A stretch of DNA of 64,000 nt from Beta vulgaris subsp. vulgaris (GCF_026745355.1 NC_079210.1:6259972-6323971), one strand, 5' to 3'; shown: positions 23,825 to 35,737, numbered from the stretch's first letter. A program made the numbers and translations. Notes: generated by a model from the sequence alone, not told the origin.

Positions 23825-24570
23825 CTCATTCAAGAAGACCACCTCTAATAATTAAACACAACATTCATTATAATGCATCAATCATTATTAAAGTACACAT
23901 ACACTCACATATTCAAATCACACACGTATACAACAAGCTAAGATAGTCACATGTTCAATTGTATGCATGCAGTCAAAGGTCCTTATCACTCCAACCTAAC
24001 CCATCCTTGGACGTCTAATCTCACTAGTGAATATATGCCAACTTTCCAATTCTAAGGAAAATCCGGCAGCATTTCCCTACAGTTCTCCAAGTACACAATG
24101 TAGATAATTGCTTATCTACATATGTACCCAGAGAACAATGTAGCGAAACGATAAGCCAAGATTTTCCTCAGAATTGAAAAAGAAGACACACATTCACCAC
24201 CTAAGTGAGATCAAACGTCCAAGAACAGTCTCAAACCGGGGACTATTCAAGACTTACCCCTAATGAGTAAGTCTTGAACGGGTATCTAGGCATATATATG
24301 ATTGATTCAAACAACTACTTATATATTTTCATATATATAGCTAAATCACATTGCGTTTTCATACAATCTCATATCAACAATAATATATTATATATACATT
24401 ATAAAAAATACATATACATTCAATAAATTATCAACTTTGTCTACATGTTAAAGTAGTTACCTCTTAACACCAACGACGAGCAATGAAGAGAAAAGAGATA
24501 CTTGGAACTTTACTTGCCTTCCTTAGCCTCTTCTTCCTACAATTGACAAAACCCACATTGCACATTAACC
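23825..24570 (-). other. 5' leader/intron of CACTA transposase with imperfect inverted repeat
   Basis: Non-coding. An imperfect inverted repeat pairs about 24003-24060 (CTTGGACGTCTAATCTCACT) with 24165-24225 (AGTGAGATCAAACGTCCAAG). It includes an ATCCGGCAGCATTTCCC word that I recall from the 5' ends of other plant CACTA elements. Confidence 0.5.
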
Positions 24571-24679
24571 ATTTAATTCAATTTAACAAAACAAAAGTAA
24601 CTTAAAAACAAAATTAATCCATACCTAATTAACCACTCAAATGGTGGAGAAAAGAAGAAAATAAAAGAGAAGAGAAGAG

Positions 24680-24865
24680 GGTGGTGCGCAAGGGGGTGGT
24701 GCTCAAAGGGGGTGGTGGTGCGCGAAATGTGGTGTGCGAATTGGGGGTGGTGGTGCGCGAAATGTGGTGCGCGAAGGGGGTGGTGGTGCGCGAAGGGGGT
24801 GGTGGTGCGCGAAGGGGGTGGTGGTGCGCGAATTAGGGCACCAATGTGGTGGTGGTGGTGGTGGT
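24680..24865. repeat. Minisatellite of ~19-bp GGTGGTGGTGCGCGAAGGG units
   Basis: About seven imperfect units upstream of the transposase gene, within the CACTA promoter side. Predicted His/Pro-rich ORFs here come from the repeat. Confidence 0.85.
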
Positions 24866-25002
24866 GCAACTCGAAGAAGTGAAGAGAGAGAATGAAGGAA
24901 AATCGCACTTGGGGTAGTAAGAAGGGAAGAGAGAGAATGAAAGTGGGAAAATAATGAAGTAAGGCGCGCTACATTGCTTTCGAAAAAAAAAATTTGAATG
25001 AA

Positions 25003-25280
25003 GGGCTGCGCTAGTTTCAAAAAAGCGCAGCCCTACACATAGAAGGGTTGCGCCTTTTAGAAAAGCGCAGCCCTTCTGCATGTGAAGGGCTGCGCCTCCT
25101 AAAAAGCGCAGCCCTTCACCTACAGAAGGGCGCCGCTTTTCTAAAAAGCGCAGCCCTTCTGTAGGTAGGGCTGCGCTTTTTAAAAAAAGCGCAGCCCTTC
25201 ATACAAAAGGGCTGCGCTTTTTTTAAAAAGCGCAGCCCTTCATCAATAGGGCTGCGCTTTTTTAAAAAGCGCAGCCCTTT
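25003..25280. repeat. Right subterminal palindromic repeats of inner CACTA
   Basis: About eight GGGCTGCGC / GCGCAGCCC modules in inverted pairs, matching the left side. One unit (near 25128) reads GGGCGCCGC, a local variant. This is the promoter end of the element's genes on the minus strand. Confidence 0.85.
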
Positions 25281-25487
25281 CGATTTTTTCCCCTAGTGAA
25301 CTCAAAAACTGATGCGGTTCTTAGCGAAAACCGCATTAGATAATCACCTAATCTGATGTGGTTTTCCCTCTGAACTGCAACAGATTATCAATGATTAGTC
25401 ACCTGCTGCGCCCCCACCTGATGCGGACCAAAACCGCATCTGAAAGGCCAGTTTTGACCGCATTAGGTGGGGTATTTTCCACTAGTG

Positions 25488-25836
25488 TTATACCTAAAAT
25501 TGTGTGCAAACTATACACGATAGCAAACTGAAAGTTAAAAGTCCCACAAACAATCTTACAGATTATAAATTGTTCATGAACCACCTCCACCAACAGCTGC
25601 ATATTACCAGTTTTCCACCTTACTTAAATCCTACCTCTAGGTGAGTAATTGTAGTTTCTAACCGAATACCAGTATTTCCCTATTTTCCCCTGAACCTTAC
25701 TAGAGTTATGAGCCCTTACTCTATTTTTCAACAAAGCATAAACATCAATCTTGTAAGAGTTTAGAAATTTCCCGATCTCTTTTATTTTAATGGGATCATT
25801 CATCCCTCTAACATTCCAAGTTGTGCAAATCATCAC
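25488..25836 (-). pseudogene. LINE ORF2 endonuclease, N-terminal part
   Basis: ORF2 starts MMICTTWNVRGMNDPIK, the canonical WNVRG block of plant L1 endonucleases, then YKIDVYALLKNRV (ET replaced by KN) and, in another frame, VHEQFIICKIVCGTFNF and AIVYSLHTILG. There the CACTA nest interrupts; RLWNDL continues at 12832. ORF2 overlaps the end of ORF1 by a few bases. Confidence 0.78.
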
Positions 25837-27089
25837 GATAAATAAGGGTTAGGTCCCTTAGCACCCGCAACTCCCACTGAGATTCCCATTCCTGACTGTA
25901 ACTCATATTGCACTAAAATTCTAGCAGACTGGTAAGCAGCTTGCTTACCTTTGTCTTTTGATTTCCTCGTAATTATTTTCCAAGCCTCCTCTTCTAGTGA
26001 GTTCTGCCTTTGAGTAGAGGATATTAACGTAACAACAGGGGTCACATTAGTAAGCATAGCAGAGTGAGTGACCCTATTGGAAGGCCCCATGAACTCTTCT
26101 GGCCCAATACAGACTTCTAAAGTAGACACGTTGGTAGATATAGGGATAGTTTGCTCAGAAATAGACACATATGGTAGGGGTTGGTTAATCATAGTGTCTT
26201 TTGCAACCCATTTCTTAGTTACTTTAGCTTTCTTAACAAAAACACAAGAATGACCTATCTTTTGACACTTTTTGCAAAAAGGGGGTAATCATTCATAAAC
26301 AACCTTCTGTTAAAACAACTCCATTTAGATCCTCAAAAGCAATATCTTCAGGAACGTTACCTGTTACATCATTTCAACAAGAATTCTTGTAAATGATATT
26401 CTAAGTTTGTTTGTAGTGCATTCATTTGCATAAATTGGAACACCCAAGATGCTACCAAGCCTACTTAATGAGTATAGGCTCCAACAATTTAGAGGGAGAT
26501 CAGGAAACTTAACCCAGATTGGGATATTTAAGAAATCTTTTGATGAAAATTGAAATCTAGAGTCCATTATTTCACAATCATTGCTTTCCCAAAAAAGAGA
26601 TGAGGCCGTAAATACAAAATAGCATCCCTATCTTCTCCAGACTCCAGTTTAGTTATAAAATAACTTTCATAATGTTTGAAGATTTTCGGTTCAATCGCTG
26701 AAGCCCATTGGGATTTGCAATAATTTTTTATAGTCATCAAGTTAGGGTTTTGCCTAAGTAGATAACAATCAACACATTTATCCAATTTTCGGTCATCCTA
26801 TCAACATCTTTTTTTTATCAAGTTTAGCTACTGATTCACCATTAATAACCTCCGGAGCCACAAAATTTAAGCTCATACATTTGTCGGAAATCTTGCTCTG
26901 AGTGAACATCTTCTAGCTATATTGATTATTTTCAGTGAAATCATCTCCAGTATCTTATGAATCAACCATTTGTATCGGTGTCACCACCGGCTGAGGAACA
27001 AGGGGCTCTTTCGCAAAAGTTTTTAGTGGACTGAATAATATGGGTTTCCTAGTAATAATCCTTTCTATTTAAAACCCTACAATAGCCAT
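25833..27089 (-). pseudogene. LINE ORF1 (DUF4283 plus zinc knuckle)
   Basis: It begins ATGGCTATTGTAGGG at 27089 with an early stop. Then come SLNFVAPEVINGESV, VLIVIYLGKTLT, a DUF4283 body (FQFSSKDFLNIPIWVKFPDL, LNCWSLYSLSRLGSILG, RISFTRILVEM) and a zinc knuckle (FCKKCQKIGHSC near 26265). The C-terminal tail is low-complexity and ends at 25833. It encodes the RNA-binding protein of plant L1 elements. Several stops and frameshifts. Confidence 0.72.
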
Positions 27090-27100
27090 GTCCACTAAGG

Positions 27101-27684
27101 AATAAAAGAATAATAAGCCCATTAATAATTGGCCCGACCCTTATGCCACTAGACAACCTTGTCTAATAATCAGGTCCAATCCGTACCCATCTCGAGCCAC
27201 CTTCTCTCTCCTTAGCCTACTCACCTTTCTCACACCTCACCCCACCCCGACCCAGCTTCACTCTCCTCACCCAACAACCACAAAGCAGCCACGAGCATCC
27301 ATCACTACCCAAGAGTGACTGATCTTCGAACCCACAAGCCACCGATCTTGAAACTCGCCACCAATTCCAACCACCGCCACCAACAACTAAATATTGATCT
27401 TCGTCTTTGCCTTCGACTTCAACCTTCGCCTTCGTCTGATTTTCTTCTTCTTTGCGCTATCTTTTTCTCCTTCAGTGGTTGGTGTTTGGTGGTGATTAGG
27501 GAGTGGATTTGGGTTTGCCAGTGGTTGTTGATTGGTGGTTGGTTGTGACTAAAGGGTGGGTTTATATGTGTCGATGGTTGTAGATTGGCATGTGGTGGTG
27601 ATTAAGGGGTGGTTTTGGTGGTGTCGGTGGTATTGGGTTGTTGTTGTGGTGTTTGGTGGTGATTAAGGGGTCGGTTAGGGTATT
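27101..27684 (+). other. CT-rich then GGT-rich low-complexity DNA
   Basis: 27230-27450 is CT/CA-rich. 27470-27680 is a degenerate repeat of GGTGGTGATTAAGGGGTGG type, resuming at 28242 beyond a MITE. A 77-codon ORF at 27315 is not convincing as a gene. Confidence 0.5.
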
Positions 27685-28233
27685 TAGGGGTGAAAGTTCG
27701 GTGTACAGTTTGGATCAGGGACTAATCCAATCCCATCCGGATAAAATTTGGATTTCATTTTTACAATTTTAATCCAAACCAATTAGAATTTGAATCCGAT
27801 CTAATCCAATCCAAAATTTCATACTCTAGATTGTATCCGATCCGAAAATCGGATTGTTTAAAACTCTAGTTTTTCGATGAAATAAATTAAGTACAACAAC
27901 AACCTAGTAGGTTTAGGAAATGAGGAATTAAGTGATGTTAGGGTTTTAGGGGAAAGGTTGAAGTGCTACTCCTACTGAGCTATATATGGACTAGGATTTT
28001 TTTTAAAACAAAATTTAGTTAAGCACTTAACCCTATCCAGATACATAATACAAGGCAGATTACTATTCGGTTATAGTAGATTTTTTGATCCAATTACCCT
28101 CAATCCAATCCGACCTGAAAATTCAATTTTCAAAAAATCTCAATTCGAATCCAATCCAAACACATTTCGAATCCGATCCAAATTACTAATTCGGATTGGA
28201 TTTCGGATTTTATCCGAATCAATTTCATCCCTA
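27685..28233. mobile_element. hAT-type non-autonomous element (549 bp)
   Basis: Ends TAGGGGTGAAAG... and ...TTTCATCCCTA are flanked by a perfect 8-bp duplication AGGGTATT (27677-27684, 28234-28241). The interior is rich in AATCCAATCC / GGATTGGATT words. It splits a GGT-rich repeat. Confidence 0.85.
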
Positions 28234-28241
28234 AGGGTATT

Positions 28242-28862
28242 GCAGTGGGTATGTGGCCATGTGGGTGATGTATGTGCTGTGGCGGGTATGTCGGTGATGT
28301 AGTGGTAGTTTTTGCGGCGATGGCGGTGGTTGCTTGAAGCTAGGGGTTGTTTTTTTAATGGGGTGATGCTAGTTCCTAGAGTGGTGGTGGTGGTGCTGTT
28401 TTCCTACCCCTTGACCCCACTTTCTCTTTCATTTAATTACATACCCCTAACCCAATTAATCTCTCACTAAGAAATTTTGCTTACAAACACATATTTTCAA
28501 AAGTATAACATTTATTTTGTTATTGAGGAAGTAGAAGACATTACGGAGAACTCCACTATGCAAGTGAGTAAAACTTTGCCCACCACTAATGTCGGAGTGA
28601 GATGATATAGAAAAGAGTGAAATAAACTTCTCAATTTCATGTTTGGACCCGTTATTCCAAACTTTCTAAAAGTATTCACCTTGTTTGCTAATACTTGTTC
28701 ATGAAATGTGTCTTTATAGCGGGAGGCAAAGCTTAATTGCTTACAAATTTATAAAGTTTCAAGTTTAGTAATGTTAAATTCGATACTTGTTTTATGTGTG
28801 TTTGACATGAACACTCAAATTTGTAATAAACACTTCAGTTGGATTTATTTGTAATTATTTTT
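28242..28862. other. GGT-rich repeat remainder and AT-rich spacer
   Basis: 28242-28400 continues the GGT-rich repeat interrupted by the MITE. The rest is AT-rich, with no gene seen. Confidence 0.4.
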
Positions 28863-29213
28863 TAGGGTTTTTCTAGGAATAATTTTAAGTTGTACACCTA
28901 ATTTTTTTGTTCTACATAGTACATTTCAATTTTTTGAGTTTTCCACATTTTACCCCTCCGTTAAATGTACTTAATATTTACTGAAATTACTTAACATTTA
29001 TTTTATGTGTGTTTGACATGAACACTCAAATTTGTAATAAACACTTCAGTTGGATTTATTTGTAATTATTTTATAGGGTTTTTCTAGGAATAATTTTAAG
29101 TTGTACACCTAATTTTTTTGTTCTACATAGTACATTTCAATTTTTTGAGTTTTCCACATTTTACCCCTCCGTTAAATGTACTTAATATTTACTGAAATTA
29201 CTTAACATTTATT
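28790..29213. repeat. Tandem duplication, two 211-bp copies
   Basis: 28790-29000 and 29001-29211 are nearly identical (I see one base difference, ATTTTTTAGGG versus ATTTTATAGGG). The unit contains the left end of the Mutator-like element at 28863. Confidence 0.9.
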
Positions 29214-30022
29214 TCTAAACCCTGATTCCTAGATCTTTTTAAAGCATTCAATCTTCTCTCTCTCATTTTCATTGTTATAGATCTTCTCCTCCACTAATGA
29301 CAATGTTAAGCTCTAACTCCTATCACTCAAATGGTCCATGTAATTTGGAATTCGTTTGCCCTAAGTGTAATCGTGTCTCCCCCCAAAAGTTTTATGTCAA
29401 TGTCATCATTTCCAAGATTCCTCCATCTTGGACGCCGTATAATTTCCGGTTTCTGAAAGAAAGCCATTTTACATGTAAGGATGCTGATAAATCATCCAAT
29501 AGCAAAAGAGAAATCTCGTTAGAAAAGGAACAAGGGTGATGCTCTTGTTTCTAGGGCTGATTTACTCGTGTTTCAGCCCTCCAAGATACTCGGAACCCAA
29601 AGATTTCCTATGAAGAGGTCAAGAGTACCTCATGTAAATCCTGAAGCGGAGCAACATTTGTGAAAAGAATGGGATAACCCAGAGCAGTGTAGGTTCGTGA
29701 AACCTGAAGGCAAGGATAATGCAAATGAAAAGACGGTGTTAGCCTGTTGGGGATGGATCCCATAGATGGGGATCACATTGATGGTGCTACAAGCAACAAT
29801 AGTTAATTACGCACTTTATTGGAAACTCCTTCTGCCTGAAGGATTAATAAACGGAAGTTGTGAGAATTTCAAATTATAATTAACGTTTGTCGTTATTAAT
29901 ACATAAGAGGGATACTATATGGAAAACATAAAAAACTGAAGGTTATTATGTAGAAGAAAAAACCATTAGGGGTACAACTTAGAATTTTTAAAAACATAGG
30001 GGTATATCCTAGAACAACCCTA
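28863..30022. mobile_element. Long-TIR (Mutator-like) element with internal non-TE-looking sequence
   Basis: The left end TAGGGTTTTTCTAGGAATA... matches the complement of the right end (...TATCCTAGAACAACCCTA at 30022) over about 110 bp, including AAGTTGTACACC / GGGGTACAACTT. The left arm is present twice through the tandem duplication (also at 29074). The interior 29220-29870 is less AT-rich and partly open. No 9-bp TSD found. Confidence 0.6.
29297..29539 (+). pseudogene. Unassigned ORF inside the Mutator-like element
   Basis: The ATG at 29297 encodes 80 residues with EFVCPKCNRVSPQKFYVNV, KIPPSWTPYNFRFLKESHFT and a basic tail. One CxxC pair is visible; no family recognised. Related-looking fragments (HLxKEWDNPEQCRFVKPEGK in two frames) follow to about 29730, suggesting a longer broken gene of about 150 codons, captured or TE-derived. 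Confidence 0.3.
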
Positions 30023-30064
30023 TCTTTAATATAAAAGTTTAATAACCACTGCATAATAACTAAG

Positions 30065-31739
30065 CTATTTTAAACGGTTTTTTCACCATTTAACCCCGAC
30101 AATTTTTTTTTGCACCATATACCCTTTCATGTTTCAAAATTCACCATATACCTTCAATTTTAAAAACATTCGCAGAATGCCCTATATGACTAACGATCGT
30201 TATCTCCGTTAGTCATTACACTCTAATTCGTTCATAATCCCTATTACACTTTAATTTAAACCTGTTTGACCCCCTTCTCTTCCTCCTTTCTCCCCCCACG
30301 CACCGAATCCTCTCCCCCTCTGGCCACCATCATCGGCTACCCGTCTCTTCTAGGGATGGCAGGTGGGTATAATTTGACGGGTTTCGCACCGCATCCGCCC
30401 CAGTTGGGGCGAGTATGGATATGACTTTGGTGGGTAGTGGGTGGGTATTGATACGAAAAGTCAAATCCGCCATGGGTGGTGGGTAGGTGGTGGATATGAG
30501 GTCACATCCGCCCCAAATCCACCCGCCCCGCCCCAAATCCGCCCGCCCCGCCCCATATCCGCCCGCCCCGTATAATATTTACTAATTTACCCTTTATAAA
30601 ATAAAGAATTATGTTCATAAATCTAAAAAATTGTAAAAAATAATTAAGTAATATGAATACTACGAATGTGTACTTTTTTTTCTTTGAAATGGGTGTTTCT
30701 AATAATTAATTTATATAATAGGTTATATATAGAAAATAAATCAGGTGGTCGGGTGGAAAATCCACCTAGGTGATGGGCGGGTATAGGTGGGTAATGGATA
30801 TCCACTTGGGTGGTGGAGCGGATGTGGGTATAACCTTATACCCGCGTGGGCGGAGGTGGATATGGAAACTTGTACCCGCCATGGCTGGCGGGTAGGTGGT
30901 GGGTATGAAAAATTTAGGTGGAGGTGGGTGTGGATTTAGGGGTATCCGCATCCGCCCCGCCCATTTGCCATCCCTAGTCTCTTCCCCCTGCACCTGCACA
31001 ACCACCACAACCCGCTGCTTCACCACCCATGCAACACAAGACAACACACCATACACCACCACCATCAGCTCGCCACTTCAGCATCCAAGACAATATACTC
31101 TTCCATATCCGGGAAAAATTTTGACACTTCTTAAATTGGCGAAAAACAGAAGAAAAATTGTATCATGTCAAAATAAAATTGTGTACCAAAAAATTAAAAT
31201 GGCAAAAAGTTGGATTTTAAGTTGAATTTGTACATATATGAAGGAATGGCAGAAGAGTATGCTAAGAATGAAGTAATATAGTGGATCCATTTTCGTTTGA
31301 TTTCCTGTCTTCAACCACCGTAAACGTTGTCCCATCTTTCACTCCCTCCTCAAAACACGACAATTTTGATCCCCCTATCGGCATCAGCGCCGGAGACCAT
31401 AACCAAATTGATGTCATTCGAGAGAGAGAGGGGGGGGGGGGTTTGGCCGGAGTTATGACCAGGAGAAGAAAGTACAAGACTAGAGGAGAAAAAAAGTGGG
31501 CAAAGAGGGAGAGGGTTGGCCAGAGGCGTGGATGTGGAGGGGCAACTGGGCAAGGGGCTAATTAGGATTAGTAACATAAGGAGTTAATGACTAACGGAGT
31601 TAATAGTTGTTAGTCATTAAGGGTATTTTGTGAATGTTTTATAAATTGAGGGGTGTACAGTGAATTTGAAACTTACAAGGGTATATGGTGCAAAACATAT
31701 TGTCGAGGGTATGTGGTGAAAAAGCCGTATTTTAAATAG
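30065..31739. mobile_element. Long-TIR (Mutator-like) element, ~155-bp terminal repeats
   Basis: The left arm CTATTTTAAACGG... TTTCACCATTTAACCCC... CTCCGTTAGTCATTA (30065-30230) pairs with the right arm 31580-31739 (TAATGACTAACGGAG ... GGTATATGGTGCAAAACAT ... AAATAG). The GC-rich interior has gene-leader character (CCACCACCATCAGCTCGCC) and is itself interrupted by a hAT MITE. Interior ORFs (31281, 30896) are short and unassigned. No clear 9-bp TSD. Confidence 0.7.
30351..30976. mobile_element. hAT-type MITE (626 bp) nested in the Mutator-like element
   Basis: Ends TAGGGATGGCAGGTGGG and CCCATTTGCCATCCCTA are flanked by a perfect 8-bp duplication GTCTCTTC (30343-30350, 30977-30984). The interior has many CCGCCCC and GGTGGGTA words. 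Confidence 0.88.
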
Positions 31740-31808
31740 TGTGGGCTTTTCGTTTCGAGTTTCTAACACTCTTCAACGTTGCTCGTTAAGTGTCATGGGA
31801 ATTACAAA

Positions 31809-32560
<752 letters not shown>

Positions 32561-32569
32561 ATTACGAAA

Positions 32570-33119
32570 TTAGCTCAATCAAAGCCTTTTTCATGTGCAT
32601 TGTTCGCGCAAATCCAGGTTGTTACTATATTACCAATAATTATAGGCCGTACAAATAATTATCTCCCTATGTGATCAATACATTTCGTTATTAGCAACTA
32701 CTTGAATTTTGATCATGATTCCAAATGTATGTCATGGAGTAAAAGCTTATAGCGACTTAATTTGTACCCATTCTGTCATGATTTTACCATTCTACTATTA
32801 TTATCTTCTGTAAAGGCAAGAAACAATTACTCAAATATTATAATTTAGTATAACAAAATGAGAATTATTCTTTGCTTAGAAACAAAGCTTCTTTTTTTTC
32901 TATCTGTGGTCCCAATTAGCCTGGAATTTTTATATACATTTTTTTTGGTAAAGTCCCGAAGTAATTAGTTTACTCCTTTTTTTTCCCTCCATCAAGCTTT
33001 TTCTGTTATGATAAATATCTTGAGCATGTCAATTGTCACCGCACCTCATAAACCACCAAAACCTTTAGTCATTAGCCTAGGATAGTAGGAGACAGGGGTT
33101 CCAGGATGAATATATGGAA
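32570..33119. other. AT-rich spacer, no gene seen
   Basis: No ORF above background and no element termini recognised. Confidence 0.4.
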
Positions 33120-34490
33120 TAAATATATTTTTGGTTACTGAACTTTGAATAAGTGCAGTTTATTCACCTGAGTTTCAAAAGTTGCACTTTGCTCACTCAA
33201 AGTACAACGGTGTTAACTTTTGTGTTAAATTTGAATTTAATATATAAAAAAACTGTGCGGTCCAAAAAATGAGACTGACAGTTATACTTTACAGGTGAAA
33301 AATTTAATTCCCAACAGTAAACTTATCTGGCTATTTATGACTCCACAAAAAATGTGCTTTTTTCTCCAAATTTCTCCAAATAACACTCACGTCTCCTTCT
33401 TTGTAATATTCCGAAAATTTAAACTTGATTAACACTGATAAGCTTAAATAAATTGTTAAAAATTTATTTATTTGTTTAACCACTTCTCTAATATATTTGA
33501 AACAAAATAAAATCAAGTATTTGATAAAATAAGCTAAGTTAGCATGGAGATATAATAAAAGAAAGTAGGAAAAATACTAATTTTAGTAATAGCAAAAGAA
33601 TTAGAAATTTTCCAAAAATGGAAAATCACCATGACCACACAATTCATCTTCTTCCTCAGCTTTCTCCCTTGTTTTCCAAGACATTTTAAAACACTTTAAT
33701 CCCCAAGTATTCTTTAACATTAATTATCTATTAGTTCAATGAAGTTTAATTCCTAAAATTCCCAAAAATCAAAAAGTTTCAAACACCAACTACGCACAAC
33801 TCCAACCACCATCACCCATAATCCCCTTCCCCTCTCTCGCCCAGACCCCGCGCGCACCGTCCCCGACCAGCGGCCAGCACCACCATCCACCGCCTTCTCC
33901 TCCACCCCTGCGTACACTCCTCCTCTTCTCCCTCCTCTTTTTCTCGTTGCTCCCCCTTCCCCCTGACTTCTCTCTCCTCCTCGACCCCACCTGGGTTGCT
34001 GCCTTCTCCTGACGTACCGCCACCCCGCCTAACGCTAGCACGCCGCCCCTTCGTGGCCAGCACCGACGACCTCCCTTCCCCCTGCACTATCCATGTAATT
34101 GGAAGTGGTAATGGGATTAACTTTTCTATTAAATAATAGGTAATAAATGCATGATTCAATATTTTATTTTCATTTTAATCACCTTATATACATAGCCCTA
34201 AGGGCTATGTATATCATTTTCCTAAATAATATTGGAACAGAATTAACTTTTTTTTGAAATTTACTATCATAAAGGTTAAGATGGGAAGATTAATTTTGTT
34301 CCCTTTTCAATCTTACAGTTTATCTCTCTTTCCTCTAGATTCTTGTGCATTTCCTTATTTTAATTAAATATCAGAAAGTTAGTGGGTCATGTTAACAGAA
34401 AAGTATTTTGGGTGAGCAAATTGCAACTTTGAAACTCGGGTAAGTAAACTGCAATTTTATTCAAAGTTCAGTATCCAAAAGTATACTTAA
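33120..34490. mobile_element. Long-TIR (Mutator-like) element, ~1.37 kb
   Basis: The left arm (TTTTTGGTTACTGAACTTTG... CTGAGTTTCAAAAGTTGCAC, 33121-33240) pairs with the right arm (GGGTGAGCAAATTGCAACTT... CAAAGTTCAGTATCCAAAAG, 34380-34490) over about 115 bp. 33790-34090 is a GC-rich island (CTCCTCCACCCCTGCG type), compositionally unlike its surroundings and possibly a captured gene leader. No protein recognised; no TSD found. Confidence 0.6.
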
Positions 34491-34912
34491 CTCTAAAATA
34501 AACTAAAAGCTCGGAAGTGTTTGCCCTTTTCCAATTACTAAAACAATAAATCAAATGTTAAATATTGTTACTATTCATAAAAAAAATGTATTGTGAAGTG
34601 AAATTCGCAATAATTTGGTAAAAAAAAAAATAGTTGCTACTAAAAGATTTCTCGCCATATGATTTTAACTATTAAATTCAAAATAATTTTATTGTCATAT
34701 AACAACAAGTTATGAATGATTGTTGCTACATATAATAACAATTTATTAATGTTTTGCTGCTAAAACTTACTCTCTCTCAATTTTCTTTTATTGCTCTTAT
34801 ATTTCCTATCGGGAAAATTTCAATACATTGTTCTTATTTTAATCTCTTCATATATAGTATAATTTATGAATTAAATTTTCCATTAGTTTGAAGTTGCATT
34901 TTAGAGGCGATC
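34491..34912. other. AT-rich spacer, no gene seen
   Basis: Only poly-A/T runs and short ORFs. Confidence 0.4.
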
Positions 34913-34989
34913 ATGGCTCGGGCCAATCCAGGCTTGGCTAAAAAAAAGGCGGCCTATTTCGAGCCAAAATGGCCAAGCCGCGGGCCGAA

Positions 34990-35580
34990 ATTTCCGCGCC
35001 ATAACTTGCAAATTGTTCTATTTTCAATAAGCAAACGTTCTATTTTTCGTAAAAATTGTTCTATTTTCAATAACCAAATGTTCTATTTCAACAAATGTTC
35101 GTTTTAAACTTATTTTTTAGTAGAAAATTATGTTCTATTTTTCGTGAAAAATTGTTCAATTTTCGATAAAAAATGTTCCATTTTAAAAAATATTCTTTCA
35201 AAACTTATTTTTCACCAAAAATTATGTTCTATTTTCCCTGAAAATATGTTCTTTTTTTCCTGAATATGTTCTATATTTGATAAGCATATGTTCTATTTAA
35301 GTAATTGAATTCTAGTAATGTTCCACTTTAACAATAAAATCTTCATTTTCATAATTGAATTCTAGTAATGTTCCACTTTAACAATAAAATCTTCATTTTC
35401 ATAATTGAATTTTAATAATGTTCCACTTCAACAGTAAAATGTTCTTTTCCGTAAATAAATTCTATTAATGTTCCATTTTAACAGTAAAATGTTTGTTTTT
35501 CGTAAGTGAATTTTTGTAATGTTCCACTTCAACAATAAAATGTTCGTTTTCGTATTCACAAATGTTCTATTTTTTATTGT
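34990..35580. repeat. Degenerate repeat of TGTTCTATTTT-type units
   Basis: Units such as TGTTCTATTTTCAATAAGC recur every ~30-60 bp with drift. Two adjacent copies (about 35304-35364 and 35365-35425) of a ~60-bp unit (TTGAATTCTAGTAATGTTCC...) are nearly identical. Confidence 0.75.
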
Positions 35581-35734
35581 GGGAGCACAATTCCCCTTGT
35601 GCTCTTGGGAGCACAATGCGCACATTACTATTTATACACGATATAAATATTTTGTAAATATAAACAGAGAATATCTTACAAGGTTCCATGTAACTCCTTT
35701 TTCCCTGAAATATATAAAAAAGGATCAAATTAAA

Positions 35735-35737
<3 letters not shown>

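Larger units (their letters stand above)
14005..25298 (-). mobile_element. Inner autonomous-type CACTA (En/Spm) element, 11.3 kb
   Basis: Terminal repeats CACTAGTGGAAAAAAG (14005) and its partner ending TTTTTTCCCCTAGTG (25298) are flanked by a perfect AAC duplication (14002-14004, 25299-25301). Inside, on the minus strand, lie a TNPD/TNP2-type transposase (23824-20465) and a TNPA-like gene ending in a Ulp1 protease domain (18793-14595). Subterminal palindromes are present at both ends. The TSD and near-identical TIRs suggest a fairly recent insertion, later than the outer element and the LINE. Confidence 0.88.
12833..25487. mobile_element. Outer, small non-autonomous CACTA element (host of the inner CACTA)
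   Basis: It begins CACTAGTGGAAAAAACC at 12833 and ends TTTTCCACTAGTG at 25487. Flanks are TTC and TTA, an imperfect 3-bp duplication. Subterminal repeats are built on GATGCGG / CCGCATC (12939-13010 and 25305-25470), distinct from the inner element's. Without the inner insertion it is about 1.36 kb. It carries no transposase; 13030-13460 holds CT-rich, gene-leader-like sequence and 13460-14000 is T-rich. It would depend on TNPA/TNPD supplied in trans. Confidence 0.72.
9285..27100 (-). mobile_element. L1-type LINE, degenerate, split by nested DNA transposons
   Basis: One LINE can be followed on the minus strand: ORF1 (27089-25833), endonuclease start (25836-25488), interruption (25487-12833), endonuclease end and RT (12832-11172), a second interruption (11190-10247), and the zf-RVT tail (10246-9560). 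An 8-T run at 9285-9292 is its poly(A) tail, followed by 3'-UTR sequence resembling that of the LINE at 55625 (a shared ATTACCAAAA-AGCA word). The endonuclease reading resumes across the 12.65-kb insert, proving that both sides are one element. I found no target duplication. Its own length is about 4.2 kb, with part of RT missing. Confidence 0.8.

Noticed and set aside
24573..25081. His/Pro/Thr-rich ORFs near the CACTA right end
   Set aside because: They translate the GGTGGTGGTGCGCGAA minisatellite and subterminal repeats.
27315..27548. 77-codon ORF with a hydrophobic Trp-rich tail
   Set aside because: Spans CT-rich to GGT-rich low-complexity repeats; no conserved motif or splice context.
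33790..34159. Arg/Gly/Glu-rich ORFs in a GC-rich island
   Set aside because: Two overlapping frames of similar low-complexity content inside a long-TIR element; no recognisable protein.
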